Source of the DNA: Deltaproteobacteria bacterium
GTDB lineage: Bacteria > Desulfobacterota > Desulfomonilia > UBA1062
NCBI GenBank assembly: GCA_016934135.1
Contig: JAFGTK010000344.1
Span: forward strand, 1 to 10,465
Direction: 5' to 3'
DNA length: 10,465 nt
This document shows, in pieces, positions 1 to 7,102 of this stretch (positions are counted from its first letter, which is position 1; the number at the start of each line of letters is the position of its first letter). The translations under genes were made by a program, and so were the position numbers. The notes under the pieces were generated by a model. It searched no databases. It saw only the letters and a list, made by a program, of their open reading frames with translations, and was not told the origin of the DNA.

Positions 1-91
1 AATGGTTATAACAGGACAGGATAACGAAATACTCATAAATCATGACTTGAGCAGTATAAAACAGGCGTGGAAGAGTACACTGGATTTATAA
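1..91 (+). CDS. purL: C-terminal end of probable phosphoribosylformylglycinamidine synthase subunit PurL (partial)
   Basis: Only the last 29 codons are in the window. The frame starting at base 2 ends in TAA at 89-91 and reads VITGQDNEILINHDLSSIKQ, followed by AWKSTLDL. A final stretch with short beta-strand-like segments and a closing AW..TL is typical of PurL C-termini. PurL catalyses the ATP-dependent amidation of FGAR to FGAM in purine synthesis, using ammonia released by PurQ. The purQ start codon follows one base after this stop, which strongly supports the assignment because the two gene products form one complex. The upstream part is outside the window, so size, active-site residues and promoter cannot be judged. 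The call rests on a short tail plus context. Confidence 0.68.
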   Translation, partial: MVITGQDNEILINHDLSSIKQAWKSTLDL

Positions 92-92
92 T

Positions 93-905
93 ATGGCACA
101 GGTAAAGGCACTGGTTATCACAGGGTATGGCACCAATTGTGAAATGGAAATGGCTTATGCCTGCACCTATGCAGGGGCTGTGTGCGATATCGTTCATATA
201 AGTGATATTATAGACGGAACACAATCTATCCATGATTATCATTTTCTGAACCTAGCAGGAGGATTCCTTGATGGTGACGACCTTGGCTCTGCGCAGGTTG
301 AAAGCGTACGCATCAAGCACGCCAAAATCATAACAACTGGAAAAACCCTGTTTGATGAAATCTTGAGCTTTATAGAAAAGGGCATGATCATCCTTGGGGT
401 ATGCAATGGGTTTCAGGCCCTGGTCAAATCAGGGCTGCTTCCGGGTAACCCTCCTGGCAGGAGAAGGGTTTCACTTACTTTCAATGACTCTGCAAAATTC
501 GAAGACAGATGGGTGAGAATGGCTTTAAATCCGAAAAGCCCGTGCATTTTCACTAAAGAAATCGACCGCCTTTTTCTCCCTGTGCGCCATGGAGAGGGAA
601 AATTTATCTGTGACAGCGATGAAACCCTGAAAGAGATACAAAATAAACAGATGGATGCACTTTACTATGCAGATACAGCGTATAATCCCACTATGGAATA
701 CCCGTTCAACCCGAATGGTTCCATAGAATCAATTGCCGGCATATGTGATGAAACCGGCAGGATATTCGGCCTCATGCCACATCCTGAAGCCTTTACGCAT
801 GCGACAAACCACCCGTTCTGGACCAGACTCGAAACACATGCGGAAAAGGGAGAGGGAATGGCTCTGTTCGACAATGCTATACGATACTTGAAGGGTATCG
901 TATAG
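93..905 (+). CDS. purQ: Phosphoribosylformylglycinamidine synthase subunit I (glutaminase PurQ), long form
   Basis: This class I glutamine amidotransferase hydrolyses glutamine and passes ammonia to PurL for conversion of FGAR to FGAM in de novo purine synthesis. The 270-residue protein shows YGTNCE near residue 12, AGGFLDGDDLGSAQ (about 55-68), the nucleophile elbow GVCNGFQ with Cys104, a conserved PVRHGEGKF (163-171), and the catalytic His230 and Glu232 in MPHPEAF. All triad residues are present, so it should be active. At 270 aa it is longer than the roughly 225-residue Bacillus-type PurQ and has extra sequence at about 116-160 and around HPFWTR (240-245). The ATG lies one base after the purL stop. 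I see no good Shine-Dalgarno sequence in front of it, so translation is probably coupled to purL. A hairpin terminator overlaps the stop codon. Confidence 0.95.
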   Translation: MAQVKALVITGYGTNCEMEMAYACTYAGAVCDIVHISDIIDGTQSIHDYHFLNLAGGFLDGDDLGSAQVESVRIKHAKIITTGKTLFDEILSFIEKGMIILGVCNGFQALVKSGLLPGNPPGRRRVSLTFNDSAKFEDRWVRMALNPKSPCIFTKEIDRLFLPVRHGEGKFICDSDETLKEIQNKQMDALYYADTAYNPTMEYPFNPNGSIESIAGICDETGRIFGLMPHPEAFTHATNHPFWTRLETHAEKGEGMALFDNAIRYLKGIV

Positions 906-920
906 CACCGTTGTTTCTTC
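875..920 (+). terminator. Intrinsic terminator folded over the purQ stop codon
   Basis: TGCTATACGATAC at 875-887 is a perfect 13-base inverted complement of GTATCGTATAGCA at 895-907. The loop is seven bases (TTGAAGG), and its ends could add a U-G pair. A T-rich stretch, TTGTTTCTTC, follows at 911-920. The hairpin encodes the last nine residues of PurQ and includes its TAG stop (903-905). It most likely ends purL-purQ transcription before it runs into convergent gyrA. On the opposite strand the hairpin is not followed by a T-run, so it is a weaker candidate for ending gyrA transcripts. Confidence 0.75.
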
Positions 921-924
921 ACAC

Positions 925-946
925 CAGGTACAAATAAACATACCTG
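925..946. repeat. Short inverted repeat in the purQ/gyrA convergent gap
   Basis: CAGGTA (925-930) and TACCTG (941-946) are perfect complements separated by ten bases. The element lies between the convergent purQ and gyrA stop codons. It could form a six-base-pair hairpin on either strand, but neither strand has a clear T-run after it. It may help stop gyrA transcripts or may be chance. Confidence 0.3.
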
Positions 947-970
947 TCGGCAAATAACCAACTGCTGCTA

Positions 971-3397
971 TTAAATCTGCGGTTCATCGCCTATGTATTT
1001 TGTGAAATCTATTATCTTTTCCTGATCTTTCATCCTGATTGCCTTGACTCCCTGGGCTGATCGTGTGCGGGTTGTTCTTATCTGGGAGACAGGCATGCGG
1101 ATGATCTGGCCGGATGTGGAGATGATCATAAGTTCATCGGTCTTTTTAACGACCCTGATGCCTATAAGATTTCCGGTCTTCGGGGTTATATGAACAGTAT
1201 ATACCCCTTTGCCTGCCCTGTTCTGTACAGGATACTGAGTAACAGAGGTCTTCTTGCCGTAACCGAACTCTGTAAAATTGATAACAAGGTCTTCATCGGA
1301 CTGAATAACGTCCATTCCTATGACCTTATCTTTATCATCAAGTTTAATCGCCCTGACGCCCTGGGCCTGTCTCCCCATTACTCGGGCCTGATCTTCCGGG
1401 AAGACAATGGCCTTGCCGAACATCGAGGCCACAATAATCTGGGATGTTCCATTGGTGAGACGTGCGGAGATAACCTCGTCATCCGTGTCCAGTGTGCATG
1501 CAATAATCCCGGTTTTGAGAATATTGCTGAAATTTTTAAGCATAACCCGTTTGATAAATGCCTTTGCAGTAACCATCACCACATTGGCATCCATATTGAT
1601 GTCGGAAGCCACCAGGATGGCACAGATCCTTTCCTCTTTCTGTATGGGACGAATATTTACAATAGGAACCCCTTTAAGTGCCCGGTCTCTTTCCGGTATC
1701 TCATATACCCTTGTATGGTACACCCTGCCTTTGTTGGTGAAATAGAGGATAGATGCGTGGTTGGTGGCAATAAAGATATGTTCGATAAAGTCATCCTCTT
1801 TGGCAGAACCACCTTTGACACCAACTCCGCCTCTTTTTTGTGTCCTGTATTTATCTAACTCTGTCCGCTTGATGTAGCCTTTCCTCGTTATAGTTACCAC
1901 CATCTTTTCATCAGGGATAAGATCTTCGAGATTGAATTCTCCCGCTGCATTTTTAAAAATTACAGTCCTGCGCTCATCTGCATACTTTTCTCTGATCTCC
2001 TCGAGTTCGGTCCTTATCACCTTGAGCAGTTCATTTCTGTCAGACAGGATCTTTTCCAAACGTAGAATATTTTCCAGCAACGACTTGTATTCCTCTGTGA
2101 GCTTGTCTCTCTCGAGGCCGGTCAGTCTTTGTAGCCGCATGTCAAGGATTGCCTGGGCCTGAATCTCCGAGAAATCAAACCTCTCCATGAGATTTTCACG
2201 GGCTGTAAGAGGTGTGGAAGAAGCCTTTATGAGGGCAACTATTTCATCGATGTTATCCAGTGCCTTCAAGAGACCTTCAAGGATATGAACCCTGGCCCTG
2301 GCTTTCTTCAGTTCAAAAATGCTCCTGCGCGTGACCACTTCTTCGCGGAAATCGAGAAATGCCTGCAGCAATTCGACAATTCCCATCACTTTGGGACTGC
2401 CGTTGTGGATAGCGAGCATATTCATGGAAAATGAGGTTTGCAGGCTGGTAAGCTTATAGAGCTGATTTTCGAGGACCTCCGGCTGGGCGCCCCTCTTCAA
2501 ATCAATAACGACTCTCATACCGTCTTTATCAGATTCATCGCGTATATTCGATATTCCCTCTATCTTTTTTTCCTGCACCAGGATGGCGATCCGCTCTACG
2601 AGATCGGCCTTGTTTACGGTATAGGGGAGTTCATGAATAATGAGACGGTCTCGATTGTTATCCAACTCGGTGCTGACCTTGCCGCGGATCCTTATTATGC
2701 CTCTTCCTGTGGCATAAGCCTTTTCTATCTCTCCCCCGGAAAAGATAATGCCTCCGGTGGGAAAATCTGGACCTGGTATAATCCTCATGATATCAACAAC
2801 ATCAAAGCCGGGATTGTCGATCAATGCAATCAGGGCATTGATGATCTCAGTACTGTTGTGCGGGGGTATACTCGTTGCCATACCAACAGCAATTCCTGAA
2901 GAACCATTCAATAGTAGTCCTGGAATACGTGTTGGAAGAACATCCGGCTCGGATAAGGATTCATCATAGTTTGGATGAAAATCCACAGTCTCCTTTTCAA
3001 TATCGGAGAGCATCTCCTCGGCAATACGGGACATCCTTATCTCGGTATATCTCATTGCGGCCGCAGGATCTCCGTCTACGGAGCCGAAGTTTCCCTGTCC
3101 GTCTACAAGAGGATATCGCAGAGAAAACGGCTGCGCCATCCGTACAATAGAGTCGTAAACCGCTGAATCGCCGTGCGGGTGGTATTTACCTATAACATCG
3201 CCAACGATACGGGCTGATTTTTTATATGCCCTGTTATGGGTGTTGCCGAGATCGTTCATTGCAAAAAGAATCCTGCGGTGAACAGGCTTCAGACCATCTC
3301 TTACATCCGGTATTGCCCTTCCTATAATCACGCTCATGGAATAATCGAGATACGAGCGCCTCATCTCCTGATCAATTGCAACTGTCGTAGTATTCAT
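971..3397 (-). CDS. gyrA: DNA gyrase subunit A
   Basis: GyrA carries the DNA breakage-reunion activity of the A2B2 gyrase, which introduces negative supercoils ahead of replication and transcription. The 808-residue protein starts with the winged-helix/tower region. It contains the quinolone-determining segment HPHGDSAVYDSIVRMAQPFS (73-92) and the catalytic Tyr117 in AAMRYTEIRM. A coiled-coil region of about 355-480 follows, and the C-terminal DNA-wrapping beta-pinwheel runs from about 495 to 808. Ser78 and Asp82 match E. coli Ser83 and Asp87, the residues usually changed in quinolone resistance, and both are the sensitive type. The GyrA-box is QKRGGVG (520-526), with Val where Lys or Arg is usual. 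AAGGA at 3404-3408 lies six bases before the ATG. The gene begins 24 bases after gyrB ends, so the two are very probably cotranscribed. Confidence 0.98.
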   Translation of the reverse strand: MNTTTVAIDQEMRRSYLDYSMSVIIGRAIPDVRDGLKPVHRRILFAMNDLGNTHNRAYKKSARIVGDVIGKYHPHGDSAVYDSIVRMAQPFSLRYPLVDGQGNFGSVDGDPAAAMRYTEIRMSRIAEEMLSDIEKETVDFHPNYDESLSEPDVLPTRIPGLLLNGSSGIAVGMATSIPPHNSTEIINALIALIDNPGFDVVDIMRIIPGPDFPTGGIIFSGGEIEKAYATGRGIIRIRGKVSTELDNNRDRLIIHELPYTVNKADLVERIAILVQEKKIEGISNIRDESDKDGMRVVIDLKRGAQPEVLENQLYKLTSLQTSFSMNMLAIHNGSPKVMGIVELLQAFLDFREEVVTRRSIFELKKARARVHILEGLLKALDNIDEIVALIKASSTPLTARENLMERFDFSEIQAQAILDMRLQRLTGLERDKLTEEYKSLLENILRLEKILSDRNELLKVIRTELEEIREKYADERRTVIFKNAAGEFNLEDLIPDEKMVVTITRKGYIKRTELDKYRTQKRGGVGVKGGSAKEDDFIEHIFIATNHASILYFTNKGRVYHTRVYEIPERDRALKGVPIVNIRPIQKEERICAILVASDINMDANVVMVTAKAFIKRVMLKNFSNILKTGIIACTLDTDDEVISARLTNGTSQIIVASMFGKAIVFPEDQARVMGRQAQGVRAIKLDDKDKVIGMDVIQSDEDLVINFTEFGYGKKTSVTQYPVQNRAGKGVYTVHITPKTGNLIGIRVVKKTDELMIISTSGQIIRMPVSQIRTTRTRSAQGVKAIRMKDQEKIIDFTKYIGDEPQI

Positions 3398-3421
3398 GTT
3401 CTTTCCTTAATTAGTATCTTT

Positions 3422-5788
3422 TTAAATATCGAGATTGGAAACCCTCAGGGCATTGGTCTCGATAAATTCTCTTCTTGGAACAACGTCATCCCCCATGAGT
3501 GTGCTGAATATAAGATCCGTTTCTACCGCATCGTCGATAGTGACCTGCAGCATGGACCTGTTGTCAGGATCCATGGTAGTCTCCCATAACTGAGAAGGAT
3601 TCATCTCTCCGAGGCCTTTGTAGCGCTGTAGAGAATAACCTTTTTTGGCCTCATCAAATATTTTCTGGGCTGCCTCGCGAAGATTTACCACCTCATAGGT
3701 GGTATCTCCCTTGATCACTTTGAATGGCGGCCTGCCTATCTTTGAGAGCTGAGCGTGAATCTTCTGAAGTTCTTCATATCCCTTTGATGATATGAGTTTT
3801 TTGTCAATAGTGGTTTTTTTGCGAACACCGTTATTTACAGTATAGAAAACGACTCCATCGTCAAGGAGTTCACTGGTTACCGGTCCCATATACGGGAACC
3901 ACTCATTTATGATATTGAAAACTTGTTGTTCGATGGATTTTGGGTCAAATTCTATCAGCATATCGGACCCAAGGTATGACGATGATTGGATAACCCGATC
4001 ATCCATATACCTTAGTTCGTAGTTGATAAGAATACTCCTTCTCCTGTTGATCAGCTTGATATACCTCACCAGTTCAGAACCGCTTATCTCTATATCACCC
4101 TTCAGCGATATCTCCTTGACTACATTTTTAAGGAGAAAATCATCCAGGAGCTCTTCATTCAGAAGATAATCGACTTTCTTTCCTTTTGCCAACTTGAACA
4201 GCGGCGGCTGAGCGATATAAAGATGTCCCCGCTCGATAATCTCCGGCATCTGCCTGAAGAAAAAGGTGAGTAAAAGGGTTCTGATATGCGCACCGTCAAC
4301 ATCAGCATCGGTCATGATTACGATGGTGTGGTACCTGAGTTTCGAAATATTAAAATTGTCAGATCCGATCCCGGTACCCAGGGCGGTCACCAGATTTTTT
4401 ATCTCCTGATTTGAAAGCATCTTGTCGACACGTGCCTTTTCAACGTTCAGGATCTTACCCCTAAGCGGCAGAATTGCCTGATTCTTTCTGTCTCTTCCCT
4501 GTTTTGCGCTTCCTCCGGCAGAATCACCCTCCACAATGTACATTTCGCATAATGAGGGATCTCTCTCCTGACAATCTGCAAGCTTTCCAGGCAGAAGGGT
4601 GCTTTCAAGGGCAGTTTTTCTTCTGGTTAACTCACGTGCCTTCCTTGCTGCTTCACGGGCCTGAGCACTGTCGAGTATCTTCTTTATGATAGCGTTTGCC
4701 TCATTGGGATTTTCATTCAAATACTCGCCTACTGCATCGTTGGTTATGCTTTCCGTCAATCCCTGTACCTCTGAATTGCCGAGTTTTCCCTTGGTCTGGC
4801 CTTCAAACTGCGGATTGGGAAGCATGACAGATACGATCGCACAGAGACCCTCTTTGGTGTCATCACCCTGTATGGATACATTGGAGCTTTTAATCAAGCC
4901 CTTGTCCTTGGCATAGGCATTAATGGTTCTTGTCAATGCCTTGCGGAAGCCTATAACATGAGTTCCTCCGTCATGGGTATTGATATTGTTCGCAAAGGAA
5001 AAAAGGCTCTCAGAATAAGATGTGTTGTACTGAAGAACACATTCCAGTACGATATTTCCCTTTTCTTTCTTGAAATATATTGGAGAATGAAACGGTTTTT
5101 TCTTGGAATTAAGATATTGAACGAAGTCCTTGAGGCCGTCTTTGAAATGAAAAAGTTTTACTGTATCCGTCCGTTCGTCCTCAAGTTCGATCTGAATACC
5201 CTTATTGAGAAAAGCAACCTCCCTCAACCTGTTGGCAAGTATATCAAACTCAAAGGTTGTAGTTTCGAAAATATCAGGATCGGGCTTGAAATGGACAATG
5301 GTTCCGGTATGATGAGTTTCATCCCTGGTTTCAAGATCACAAGAGGGGACACCCCTTTCATATCTCTGATAATAGGATTTGCCGTTTCGAAAGATCTCAA
5401 TCTCCAGGGATTCAGAAAGGGCATTAACTACAGAAACACCCACGCCGTGAAGTCCACCGGAAACCTTGTAGATCGAATTGTCAAATTTTCCTCCTGCATG
5501 AAGAGTGGTCATAACCACCTCGACAGCAGGCCTTCCTGTATCCTTATGGATGTCTACCGGGACACCTCTGCCATCATCGCTTACCGTAATGCTTTCATCC
5601 ATATGAATAATGACTTTAATATTTGAACAGTATCCGGCTATTGCTTCGTCAATACTGTTATCCACAACTTCAAATACAAGATGATGAAGCCCCTGGCCGG
5701 ATGTGGATCCGATATACATTGCCGGCCGTAAACGAACAGCTTCAAATCCCCCTAGGATCTTTATATCCTTTGCTGTATATTCCTGCAT
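3422..5788 (-). CDS. gyrB: DNA gyrase subunit B
   Basis: GyrB is the ATPase subunit of gyrase. From the chosen start the protein has 788 residues. The GHKL ATPase domain shows EVVDNSIDEA (40-49, with catalytic Glu40 and Asn44), DDGRG (71-75) and the lid GGLHGVG (111-117). The transducer follows. The TOPRIM domain has EGDSAGG (420-426) and the metal-binding acidic residues Asp494, Asp496 and Asp498 in TDADVDGA. The tail domain has YKGLGEMNP and QLW. The length and the segment of roughly 540-710 fit the large insertion of Gram-negative GyrB. Arg443 replaces E. coli Lys447, a common natural variant. An in-frame ATG at 5839 was rejected because it would overlap dnaN. The ATG at 5788 has AAGGA seven bases upstream and begins with the usual sequence leading into LRPAMYIGS. 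The gene starts 23 bases after dnaN. Confidence 0.98.
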   Translation of the reverse strand: MQEYTAKDIKILGGFEAVRLRPAMYIGSTSGQGLHHLVFEVVDNSIDEAIAGYCSNIKVIIHMDESITVSDDGRGVPVDIHKDTGRPAVEVVMTTLHAGGKFDNSIYKVSGGLHGVGVSVVNALSESLEIEIFRNGKSYYQRYERGVPSCDLETRDETHHTGTIVHFKPDPDIFETTTFEFDILANRLREVAFLNKGIQIELEDERTDTVKLFHFKDGLKDFVQYLNSKKKPFHSPIYFKKEKGNIVLECVLQYNTSYSESLFSFANNINTHDGGTHVIGFRKALTRTINAYAKDKGLIKSSNVSIQGDDTKEGLCAIVSVMLPNPQFEGQTKGKLGNSEVQGLTESITNDAVGEYLNENPNEANAIIKKILDSAQAREAARKARELTRRKTALESTLLPGKLADCQERDPSLCEMYIVEGDSAGGSAKQGRDRKNQAILPLRGKILNVEKARVDKMLSNQEIKNLVTALGTGIGSDNFNISKLRYHTIVIMTDADVDGAHIRTLLLTFFFRQMPEIIERGHLYIAQPPLFKLAKGKKVDYLLNEELLDDFLLKNVVKEISLKGDIEISGSELVRYIKLINRRRSILINYELRYMDDRVIQSSSYLGSDMLIEFDPKSIEQQVFNIINEWFPYMGPVTSELLDDGVVFYTVNNGVRKKTTIDKKLISSKGYEELQKIHAQLSKIGRPPFKVIKGDTTYEVVNLREAAQKIFDEAKKGYSLQRYKGLGEMNPSQLWETTMDPDNRSMLQVTIDDAVETDLIFSTLMGDDVVPRREFIETNALRVSNLDI

Positions 5789-5795
5789 AAATGAT

Positions 5796-5800
5796 TCCTT
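5796..5800 (-). promoter_or_regulatory. Ribosome binding site that fixes the gyrB start
   Basis: On the minus strand AAGGA lies seven bases before the ATG at 5788-5786. This selects that start over the in-frame upstream ATG at 5839, which falls inside the dnaN coding region and would add 17 residues unlike any GyrB N-terminus. Confidence 0.75.
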
Positions 5801-5811
5801 TATAATAAAAA

Positions 5812-6936
5812 TTAGAATCTCATGGGCATTATCACCCATTTACTCATTGTTTTAGCATTATCCGTTATCATGCATGGACCTTGAGGTCCCTTTAACCGTA
5901 TTTCGATCTCACCTTCCAGATACGATAAACAATCCATGAAATATCTGGGATTAAAATTAATCTCGAATTCTTCTCCAATATGCTCAGAAGGTATTGGAGT
6001 TTCCACCTCTCCCTGGTCAGGATTATTTGCATAAACAACAGTTTTATCTTTCTGAAATGAAAACCTGACACAATTTGAAATATCAGATACCATGGCAGAA
6101 CAGACCTTTAGTACGCTGAGCAGTTCCTGTGAATCGATACGAGTATAATTGGGATATCCTTCGATTGCAACCACACTTTTATAATCGGGAAACTTTCCAT
6201 CGATAAGTCTTACTGTCGCAGTAGTATCAGGTGAAACAAAGAATATGGAATCATCTGAAAGCAGGATGCTGGATTCCTCTTCCCGGCTTTCCATAAGTCT
6301 CTTGAGCTCCTGAAGGCCTTTCCTTGGGACGATGATACCATCTCCCATATCGAGATATTCTCCAACCGTGTATCTAACAACAGAGAGTCTCCTGCTGTCA
6401 GTCGTGACCATCTCTATATAACCATCATTGTTATCTTCTCTTCCTGATGTCAAGAGTGCACCTGCCAAGGTATATTTTGTATCGCTCTCAGATGCTGAGG
6501 GTATGGAAAAGATTGTCCTGTCGATCATGGGTTTCATGACTGAAAGATCTATGGGAAAACCCTTATCCATATTCTTGAACTCCACCATAGGATATTCCTC
6601 AGCATCCATGACGTTCATTTTTATCTTGTTATTATCTACTGAAATGTGTGCCTTGGAATTATCTTCTATCCAGATATTAAGGGTATCATCAGGCAGTTCT
6701 CGAATAACATCGTAAAAACTTTTGCCATTTATCGCACACGCTCCATTATCTTCAACAGAACAGGGGGATTTTACTTGAATAGATGTATGAAGATCAGTTG
6801 CCTTGATGCGAAAAGTTCCATCCTGAGCCTCCATAAGGACATGACTCAATATGGGAAGAGTCGACTTTCTTTCAGTAAACCCCTGAACCTTAGCAAGCAT
6901 GTTTTGTAATGTAAGTTTGTTAATCTTGCATTTCAT
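5812..6936 (-). CDS. dnaN: DNA polymerase III beta subunit (sliding clamp)
   Basis: DnaN is the ring-shaped clamp that holds DNA polymerase III and many repair proteins on DNA. At 374 residues it matches the usual length for three repeated clamp domains of about 125 residues. The N-terminus has the family hallmark TERKSTLPILSHVL (21-34). Other typical segments are SGREDNNDGYIEMVTTDSRR, used in the middle domain, and FEINFNPRYFMDCL in the third domain. It ends in VIMPMRF, the C-terminal strand that forms part of the partner-peptide pocket (E. coli ends in MPMRL). AGGAG at 6943-6947 lies six bases before the ATG. It leads a compact dnaN-gyrB-gyrA operon. Neither dnaA upstream nor recF downstream is present, unlike the common dnaA-dnaN-recF-gyrB order. 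Confidence 0.98.
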   Translation of the reverse strand: MKCKINKLTLQNMLAKVQGFTERKSTLPILSHVLMEAQDGTFRIKATDLHTSIQVKSPCSVEDNGACAINGKSFYDVIRELPDDTLNIWIEDNSKAHISVDNNKIKMNVMDAEEYPMVEFKNMDKGFPIDLSVMKPMIDRTIFSIPSASESDTKYTLAGALLTSGREDNNDGYIEMVTTDSRRLSVVRYTVGEYLDMGDGIIVPRKGLQELKRLMESREEESSILLSDDSIFFVSPDTTATVRLIDGKFPDYKSVVAIEGYPNYTRIDSQELLSVLKVCSAMVSDISNCVRFSFQKDKTVVYANNPDQGEVETPIPSEHIGEEFEINFNPRYFMDCLSYLEGEIEIRLKGPQGPCMITDNAKTMSKWVIMPMRF

Positions 6937-6962
6937 ATATTACTCCTAAGTAAAAATATATA

Positions 6963-6991
6963 ATTATAGAGGATGTTAATTTGTTCATATC
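6963..6991 (-). promoter_or_regulatory. Candidate promoter for dnaN-gyrB-gyrA
   Basis: The minus strand has a perfect TATAAT at 6968-6963, 26 bases before the dnaN start codon, giving a predicted leader of about 20 bases. Exactly 17 bases upstream lies GATATG (6991-6986), a poor -35 match but a hexamer that recurs six times in this area. A second TATAAT at 7017-7012 also lacks a good -35. Either or both could drive dnaN, perhaps with an activator. Confidence 0.4.
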
Positions 6992-7052
6992 CTATGTAAC
7001 ATTTTATTTTCATTATAAAAATGTATTTCATATCCAGGTTGAAAACTTTTAG

Positions 7053-7088
7053 ACATATCAACATTAAGCCCGGCCATTGTAGATATGT
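7053..7088. repeat. Imperfect inverted repeat downstream of parB (candidate terminator or attenuator)
   Basis: ACATATCAACATT (7053-7065) and ATTGTAGATATGT (7076-7088) pair at 11 of 13 positions around a ten-base GC-rich loop. In the minus-strand transcript it would form about 15 bases after the parB stop and well before dnaN. It is followed by CTAAAAGTTTTC, which is not a clean T-run, so termination would be partial at best. It could separate parAB from dnaN-gyrBA expression or be a protein-binding site. Confidence 0.4.
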
Positions 7089-7102
7089 GCATTTCTATGT
7101 TG

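Larger units (their letters stand above)
6937..7102. other. AT-rich parB-dnaN intergenic region with repeated GATATG
   Basis: This 166-base gap contains two TATAAT-like -10 boxes, a 13-base-arm inverted repeat (7053-7088), a 10-base element TATGTAACAT (6993-7002) that recurs in the suhB divergent region, and four of the six GATATG hexamers clustered at 6986-7153. I find no DnaA box of the TTATNCACA type here. It most likely holds the parAB 3' end and the dnaN promoter. A role in replication initiation is possible but unsupported. Confidence 0.5.

Noticed and set aside
1190..1858. 222-codon open frame on the plus strand
   Set aside because: It lies entirely antisense to gyrA and its translation resembles no protein. 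It is a shadow of the strongly conserved gene. The same applies to antisense frames at 2438-2899 and 4958-5626.
3450..4700. Possible quinolone or coumarin resistance changes in GyrB and GyrA
   Set aside because: GyrA Ser78 and Asp82 are the sensitive residues. GyrB Asp422 is normal, and Arg443 (E. coli Lys447) is a common natural variant, so there is no sign of acquired resistance.
5658..5666. Perfect DnaA-box sequence TTATCCACA
   Set aside because: It is the reverse complement of the codons for the conserved Val-Asp-Asn in the GyrB ATPase motif EVVDNSIDEA. It is a single copy inside the gene, so coding constraint explains it better than an origin.
5789..5839. Upstream extension of gyrB to the ATG at 5839
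   Set aside because: It would overlap dnaN and adds residues not found in GyrB. The ATG at 5788 has a well-spaced ribosome site.
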